NCBI GenBank assembly: GCA_025506515.1
Contig: CM046457.1
Location: 41,597,541-41,661,540, forward strand
Length of the DNA stretch: 64,000 bases
Direction: 5' to 3'
Source of the DNA: Flaveria trinervia
Lineage: Eukaryota > Streptophyta > Magnoliopsida > Asterales > Asteraceae
The translations under genes and the position numbers were made by a program. Position 1 is the first letter of the stretch, and each line of letters opens with the position of its first letter. The notes below the pieces were generated by a model. The model saw nothing but the letters and a program-made list of their open reading frames with translations, made no database searches and was not told where the DNA came from. Positions 58,432-64,000 of this stretch are shown here, piece after piece.

Positions 58432-61400
58432 TTATTCCCCACTTATTGATGGCAATGTTGGTCTTTTTCCTTCTTGATCAGTAGAGAAGATGACCCATGT
58501 AAGCTCCGGCCTGGGAAGAAATCTCAAATATTTGTTTGGCAGAGTATGAATGGGAACTCTGTTTTGGGGAACTGGACACAGAGTTGTTATCCCATTCATG
58601 AGATTTACTTCCCCATAATGAGTTGTATGACTCACGAACATAGGCCTCAAGGAGAACAACTTGTTCCTCCTGAGAGAGTTCTTCTGCTCCTCCTTCGAAG
58701 AAGAACTCTGACCATAGTACTCTGATAAGTACTTCATGGTCCTGCCATTTTTCAGCTCCACCGTAGTTACCTCCCTATATACAAATTCATCAGGATGGTT
58801 GCCTTCAAGGAGTAACTGGAGCTCATTCTTTTGGATGTCTTCAAGCTTTTTATATAACAACCCCTCTTAATCATCTTGTTTTCTAGTAAGCTTGAGGGGT
58901 CTTCTTTGCTTGGTGAGCTTTCTTGAATTCATCAATGATTTCCCAAGGTGAGACTACAACGGCCAACATGATGGTAGATTCTATTGTTTTTCGTACCTGG
59001 CCGTTGTATCTGTGTGGGATAGTTCTTTTATGGATTCTAGAACTCACCCTGGGGTCTGGCCATACTCTCACTCTCTCCTTCTGATACTGAAAGGTGTGCC
59101 TGAGAGTGTACAGCCTTTGAGCATGCCCTTTCATGGCTTGAATAGATGATGACTGAGGAAATTCCTTGTCAACCATCTTCAACAGTTGCTCATCGTGCTG
59201 TTTCTGCTGTTCTTCTTCTTCTATCTTGACTCTGACCATTTCCCTTTGAGAGTCAGGTGTGATCATGGGTTGACTTCGGGGTTTTGGTAGCTTCAGAACA
59301 GCAGAGAGTGGCAGACTATCATCTTCATCCTCTTCTTCTTCTTCTTCTTCTTCTTCCATCCTCAGCACCCTTCTCCTCCTTCTGGGTACATCACTGGATG
59401 ATGGTTGGGTTGGTGAAGGAATTGGTTTTGAAGAATGAGGATGTTTGGATTTTGGCTTAGAGGTTGGTTGGGAGATTTGAGGGATAAGATCTGTTTGAGT
59501 GGTTGGAAGGGATGAAGGTTGATCTAGCATCCTTGTAGTTAGTTTCGCCTTTGTGAGTTTAGCCATCTCTAACCTTTTACCAGCCCCAGCCTCATCAAGG
59601 GCTTCCACAATAATCCCTTTGTTGAATTGCTCAGACAGACAGATTCTGGTGGCTATAGCCAGAATGCTGTCCCTGGTCCATGCGCGGATCTCCATTAATG
59701 ATCTTCCCAAGTATTTTGCAATAAAGCGGATCATTATTTCCAATCTCTCTTTCTCAAGAGCATCATACCCTGCCCATCGGTTTGTATCTCTTGTACTTCT
59801 AACCTTCTGATCTCACTATCCAGTGTGGCTGTGTCAACCCCTGCCTGAAGAGTTGTTCAATTATTTTATCCATGGATCGGCTGTGTGTGGTGTCAGCTTC
59901 TTTGACCAGCTCCTCCAAGGATTTGTCTTCAGCAGTGTGATCATCAACACTTCTCTTTCGCTTGTAAGTGAGCAGAGGTTGCTTTTCTGTTTCCTCCTTT
60001 TGGGCTTGCATCACTTCCTTTTCCTCGGATCTTTTCCTCTTCCTTTCTTTCACTGCAGTACTCTCCCCCTTTTTGGTTGCATTGGAGGAAGGGGTTTGTA
60101 CCGCAGAAAGAGTCTTTTGGACAGCAGCATCAACCAAGGGCTGTAATGTTAAGAAAGCCTCTCATCAAGGCTTTGATCACTATATCAGTGATTATGGGTG
60201 TGATGAGAGGGAGGGAATTTTGAGTACAGCACCTATTTGCTCAGGAGGGTTCTGTTCCTGAGAAGTAGGGCTGAAGCAGAGGCAGGTGGTTGATTTTGGG
60301 GTGGCTCGTGTTTGGGAAACCTTCAAGGGAGGTGCCATCTGTGGGTGTATTATGGTGGCAGATGGACTTGCATCCTGAGACATCTTGGCCAGCAGCTCTT
60401 TGAGTCTGCTAACCTCATCCTCTAGAATGGTGTTTTGAGCACTACATCATAGAAGAAGCTCAGGTCATCATCAGTTGATACTGAATCACCTGACCTCCTG
60501 CAGAGCCAGGATGACATGCCTTGAGTGTAGATCCATTAGCATGTGCCCCTTGTTCTCGGTTCTGGGGACTTCCAGCCTCAGGACTATGTCCTTCATCAGC
60601 TGTTGCCACTAGGGAGGTCTTAGAGATGTTACCAACTGCACCTCTGTCTTTGCTGAGTCAGAGACAGGGCAGCCTCACCAGAAGTTCGCACCTCCTCCTT
60701 ATCTACACTAGAAGATGGAACATGATACCCCTGTGCTGTGGGTTGACAAAGCATTGTGATCCTCCCCCTCAGGTGTTGAGGTTATCCCAGTAGTAAGTGG
60801 TGTCTGGGTGGGGGTGAGGAATGCAACTGTGTCAGCACCTTTGCAACAATTATTGTAGGGCTTTGAGGGGCGGTTGCATCAGGAGAGGGTGGGAAGCAGT
60901 GTGCACCCGGACAAGTGGTGCTCTTCAATGGTAATCCCCTCAAGTGAGGAGGATCCAACAGTGTGGCTTCCCTTTGTGGTGGTTGCTTCAGGTTCCTTTT
61001 GAGAGGAAACCTGAGCGGCTTCAGTTGGTGGAGTCATAGTCTCTACTAGGGGGGTTAGGTCCAGTAGAGATAACCTGCATTGTTGCAGCAGGAGCATCCA
61101 CAGGGACTCAACTCCCTGAGTAGCTTTCTTAGGCTTCTTCTTGGTGGGTTTGGAGGGGACTTTGATGTGGAAGTGGAGGCTGTGGGTTCCAGCTGCGTGG
61201 GTTTGCGCAGCTTGGCAGCCTGTTTGAGAGTTTGGTCAGTGTTGTGTCGGGAGTATACTCCGGCAAACAGCCAAAGCAGGGACTCCCAGACCAACTAGTC
61301 CCTCAGCAGAAAGCTGATTCTCTATATGGCCATTATAAACCGAGGATATAGTATCCAACGGTTAGAAGTGGTTTTGTGGCCATATCCTTGATTTCAAGAA

Positions 61401-61910
61401 AAATTATTTCAGAAAAGTTTAATGGTTCTTGTTCAAGGATAGAAAACAGTACCTGTTGCCATCTGGAAGACATTTGATCCCAAGAGGAAGTCTTCGGGGC
61501 CAGGCAAACATTTACCATATGAAAATTCATCGTTCAGCATCTGGAAGTGTTCTTCAGGATGTTGAAGCACTAAGATCACCCTGATATCCATGTTGTCCAA
61601 ATGAAGATCAAGTTGGCGCTTAGGATATCCACAGGGTAGGCAGCATCATCTAACAGTAATATCTGACGGATGGTAGCAGTAGAGATGACCACCTTATGGA
61701 GTTGATGGTTGAATGAATAGATTTTCCATTAACGGTCGCATCGTCCAAAACTTATGTAGTGAATCGGCATAAGGATTGGATTTAAGAGGAAAGCCGTTTT
61801 CAGTGGGGATTGGACCATAAGATCTATAGCATTATCAAATTTGGTCCGAAGGGCGATTTGGTGAGGTACGCGACACAGTTGTGTCGAGGCTTGAGTTGCA
61901 TGGTCGCCAT
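58432..61910 (-). pseudogene. Element G: env-like ORF, broken
   Basis: The minus-strand ATG at 61908-61910 matches the D start. N-terminal part (61333-61900) is badly shifted. Pro/Thr/Ser-rich middle (60190-61290). An open 286-codon piece (58883-59743) has MIRFIAKYLGRSLMEIRAWT, a basic RRRRRVL patch, a long Glu run (about 59320-59360) and a WPDPRVSSR segment. The last piece (58432-58860) has LLLEGNHPDEFVYREV and ends with FSTDQEGKRPTLPS. This copy shows the C-terminal half better than D. The product is unknown. Confidence 0.72.
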
Positions 61911-61987
61911 TAATGAAGGTGAAAAGTTTTCAGAGCTTTTGAAATTTTAGGTCGTGAAGGAATGAAAACTCTGAAAGAGGGATCAGG

Positions 61988-61996
61988 TATAATAGG
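61988..61996 (-). promoter_or_regulatory. Damaged internal TATA box of element G
   Basis: The minus strand reads CCTATTATACC where D has CCTATATATACC. Confidence 0.35.
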
Positions 61997-62033
61997 TACG
62001 GTTATGAAACGACTAAGGTTTTGGTGTTAGTCA

Positions 62034-62380
62034 TCGTAGTTGAAACTACTGATGACTTGGTATTACTTTCAGAGGTTTGAAACGACTGATGGTATTGTGT
62101 GGTCAGCAGTTATAAACACTGAAACTGGTGTTTACAATCAGACGTGAAACAACTGAAGTCTCTGATTTAGGCATCAGTAGTTTTAAAAACTACTGAAGAC
62201 AAGTTGGACTTCAGATGTTGAAACAACTGAGGACTTGGTTTAGTCATCAGTAGTTGAAACTACTGAAGACAGTGGTTTTGTCATCATTGTTGTAACAACT
62301 GAAGACTTGGTATTAGTCATCAGTAGTTTAAAACTACTGAAGACATGGTTTTGCTTCAGTTGTTTATAATGAAACAGCAG
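62034..62380 (-). repeat. Hairpin array of element G
   Basis: Same units as D, with CAG starts at about 62070, 62107, 62139, 62175, 62212, 62248, 62286 (damaged), 62321 and 62357. Steps are 32-38, shortened by one- or two-base losses. Confidence 0.75.
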
Positions 62381-62753
62381 TTTGTGAACTACTGAAAGAG
62401 AGTACTCTTCAGTAGTTGTCGTCAATTCTTAGCTTTTCAGCTGTTTCACACTGTCCTCAACACTTCTCATCACCTTTTTGGCTGATTTCAGTTGTTTCAT
62501 AGGACATCAGTACTTATCTGTTTTTACTGATTGCAGTAGTTGTAACTGCATCAGTAGTTGTAACTACATCAGTAGTTTAGAACAGATGAAGTACTTCAGT
62601 ACTTGTGAGACATTTAGCCTTCAGTAGTTATAAAAACTACTGAGGTTAAAAGAGCTCACCAGTACTTATATGTGACATAGTACTCATGATCATCAGTATG
62701 AATTACTAAGATCATCAGTAGTTGTCACTTATTCTAGCTGCAGCATACCAGCC
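62381..62753 (-). other. Pol-distal spacer of element G
   Basis: No ORF; irregular CAGTAGTT words as in D. Confidence 0.6.
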
Positions 62754-64000
62754 TTAACACCAGGTTTTGGAAAGTTGAACTATCCAAAGCTTAGTAAAAA
62801 TGTCTGCAAGCTCATCAGCACTAGGCACAAACTTAGGATCAATCAGACCTTTTTCAAAACAATCCCTTATAAAATGATGTCTGATCTCTATATGTTTGGT
62901 CCTAGAGTGCTGGACTGGATTTTTGACAATACAAAGAGCTGAAGCACTATCCATTAAAAGTGGAGTCTTAGTCTCTGTAATGCCATAATCCAAAAGTTGG
63001 TTTTGAAGCCAGAGTACCTGAGATGTACAGCTTGCAGCAGCAATGTACTCTGCTTCAGCAGTGGATGTAGCAACTGAGGTCTGTTTCTTGCTCTGCCAAG
63101 AAATCAAGCAGTTGCCTAGGAATTGACATCCACCAGAAGTTGATTTCCTGGTCAACTTACACCCTGCATAGTCACTGTCAGAAAAAGCAACTATTTACCA
63201 GAATGTCCGTAGAATACCATAAACCTAGAGATGGAGTGCCTTGCAGATATCTAAAGATCCTCTTGACTGCAATCAGATGAGACTCTTTAGGTGCAGCCTG
63301 AAATCTAGCACAAACACATGTAGCAAACATAATATCTGGTCTAGAAGCTGTTAAATACATCAAGGACCCAATCATACATCTGTAAAGTGTTTCATCAACC
63401 ACTTTACCTTTCTGATCTGAGTCCAGTTGTGTGGTGCTGCTCATGGGAGTAGAACAGGGCTTACAGTTTTGTAAATCAAACTTTTGCAAAAGATCTTTTG
63501 TATATTTGGACTGATGAATAAATTCCATCAGCCTTTTGTTTGATTTGCAACCCCAGAAAGAACTGTAATTCTCCCATGGCACTCATTTCAAACTTCTGTT
63601 GCATCAACTTTGTAAAGGCATCACACAACTTTGGATCAGAGGATGCAAAAATGATATCATCTACATAAATTTGAACAAGTAGATTATGCTGCCCAGCTTT
63701 CTTAATGAATAAAGTCTTGTCTATGAGCCTCTAGTGAATTGTTTTCCAGAAGAAAGTTTGATAATGTCTCATACCAGGCTCTGGGAGCTTGTTTTAACCC
63801 ATAAAGAGCTTTATCAAGCTTATACACCCAATTAGGATGTTTATTGTCCTCAAAGCCTGGAGGTTGACATACATAAACCTCTTCTTTAACTTTTCCATAC
63901 AAAAATGCACTTTTGACATCCATTGAAAGACTTTAAGGTTTTGATAAGCAGCATAAGCTAAAAACAATCGAATTGCTTCCAGTCTGGCTACAGGGGCAAA
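62754..64000 (-). pseudogene. Element G pol, RNase H and RT part (partial)
   Basis: Minus strand: [22 protein letters not shown] (about 63920) and [17 protein letters not shown] at 63656-63667, frameshifts at about 63720 and 63570. RNase H: CMIGSLMYLTASRPDIMFA, STSGGCQFLG, STAEAEYIAAASC (kept here, broken in D) and SADELADIFTKLW, stop at 62754. Integrase, protease and gag would lie beyond the right edge. Confidence 0.83.

Larger units (their letters stand above)
57502..64000 (-). mobile_element. Element G: minus-strand Sirevirus-type element, cut by the window edge
   Basis: 3' LTR 57502-58391, polypurine tract, env-like ORF 58432-61910, hairpin array, pol from 62754 onward. Closely related to D except for the left part of the LTR. 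The far end and target duplication lie outside. Confidence 0.87.

Overview
The window looks like heterochromatic, transposon-packed plant nuclear DNA. Every protein-coding trace I can interpret belongs to an LTR retrotransposon, and I see no intact host gene, rRNA or tRNA gene. The LTRs, the Met-tRNA-type primer binding sites, the Copia and Gypsy (chromodomain) pol genes and the extra env-like ORF all indicate an angiosperm. The env-like ORF family resembles proteins I associate with Asteraceae genomes, but that taxonomic guess is weak.

I name the elements by letter. Plus-strand Sirevirus-type Copia elements: A (1-3027 continued at 33022-33604, cut by the left edge), B (33605-38580, gag-pol deleted) and C (39609-54091, complete, target duplication ACTAT). 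Minus-strand Sirevirus-type elements: D (6772-19140, complete) and G (57502 to the right edge). Copia element N (3028-33021, plus) sits inside the 3' LTR of A, with target duplication CTAAC. N was itself hit twice: by D in its pre-integrase domain, and by the Gypsy/Tekay-like chromovirus E (22427-31936, plus) in its 3' untranslated region. A minus-strand Gypsy of the same family as E, element F, survives as LTR plus pol pieces (about 39390-39608 and 54092-57501). C landed inside the LTR of F, and G cuts F off on the right.

Layout: 1-3027 env-like ORF and LTR start of A; 3028-6771 N LTR, leader, gag; 6772-19140 D; 19141-22426 N integrase, RT, RNase H; 22427-31936 E; 31937-33021 N end; 33022-33604 rest of the A LTR; 33605-38580 B; 38581-39390 low-complexity DNA and a third env-like fragment; 39390-39608 F LTR; 39609-54091 C; 54092-57501 F; 57502-64000 G.

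The most interesting signal is the organisation around the env-like ORF that lies between pol and the 3' LTR of the Sirevirus-type elements. In the A/B/C group this ORF has its own upstream block: a hairpin array with partly compensatory stem changes, clusters of a CAGTCGCACGACTG palindrome, a TATA box, a splice-donor-like site 146-147 bases downstream and (in C) an acceptor-like CAG directly before the ATG. A phase-1 intron of 144-145 bp also lies inside the ORF in all three copies. The minus-strand D/G group, with unrelated sequence, has the same kind of block: about ten hairpins at a strikingly regular 37-bp period, then a TATA box (intact in D, degraded in G), then the ATG. This suggests that the env-like gene of these elements is a separate, spliced transcription unit with its own promoter, invented or maintained in parallel in two lineages. 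Nearly all ORFs here are broken. In D many breaks are one-base indels that could be sequencing errors.
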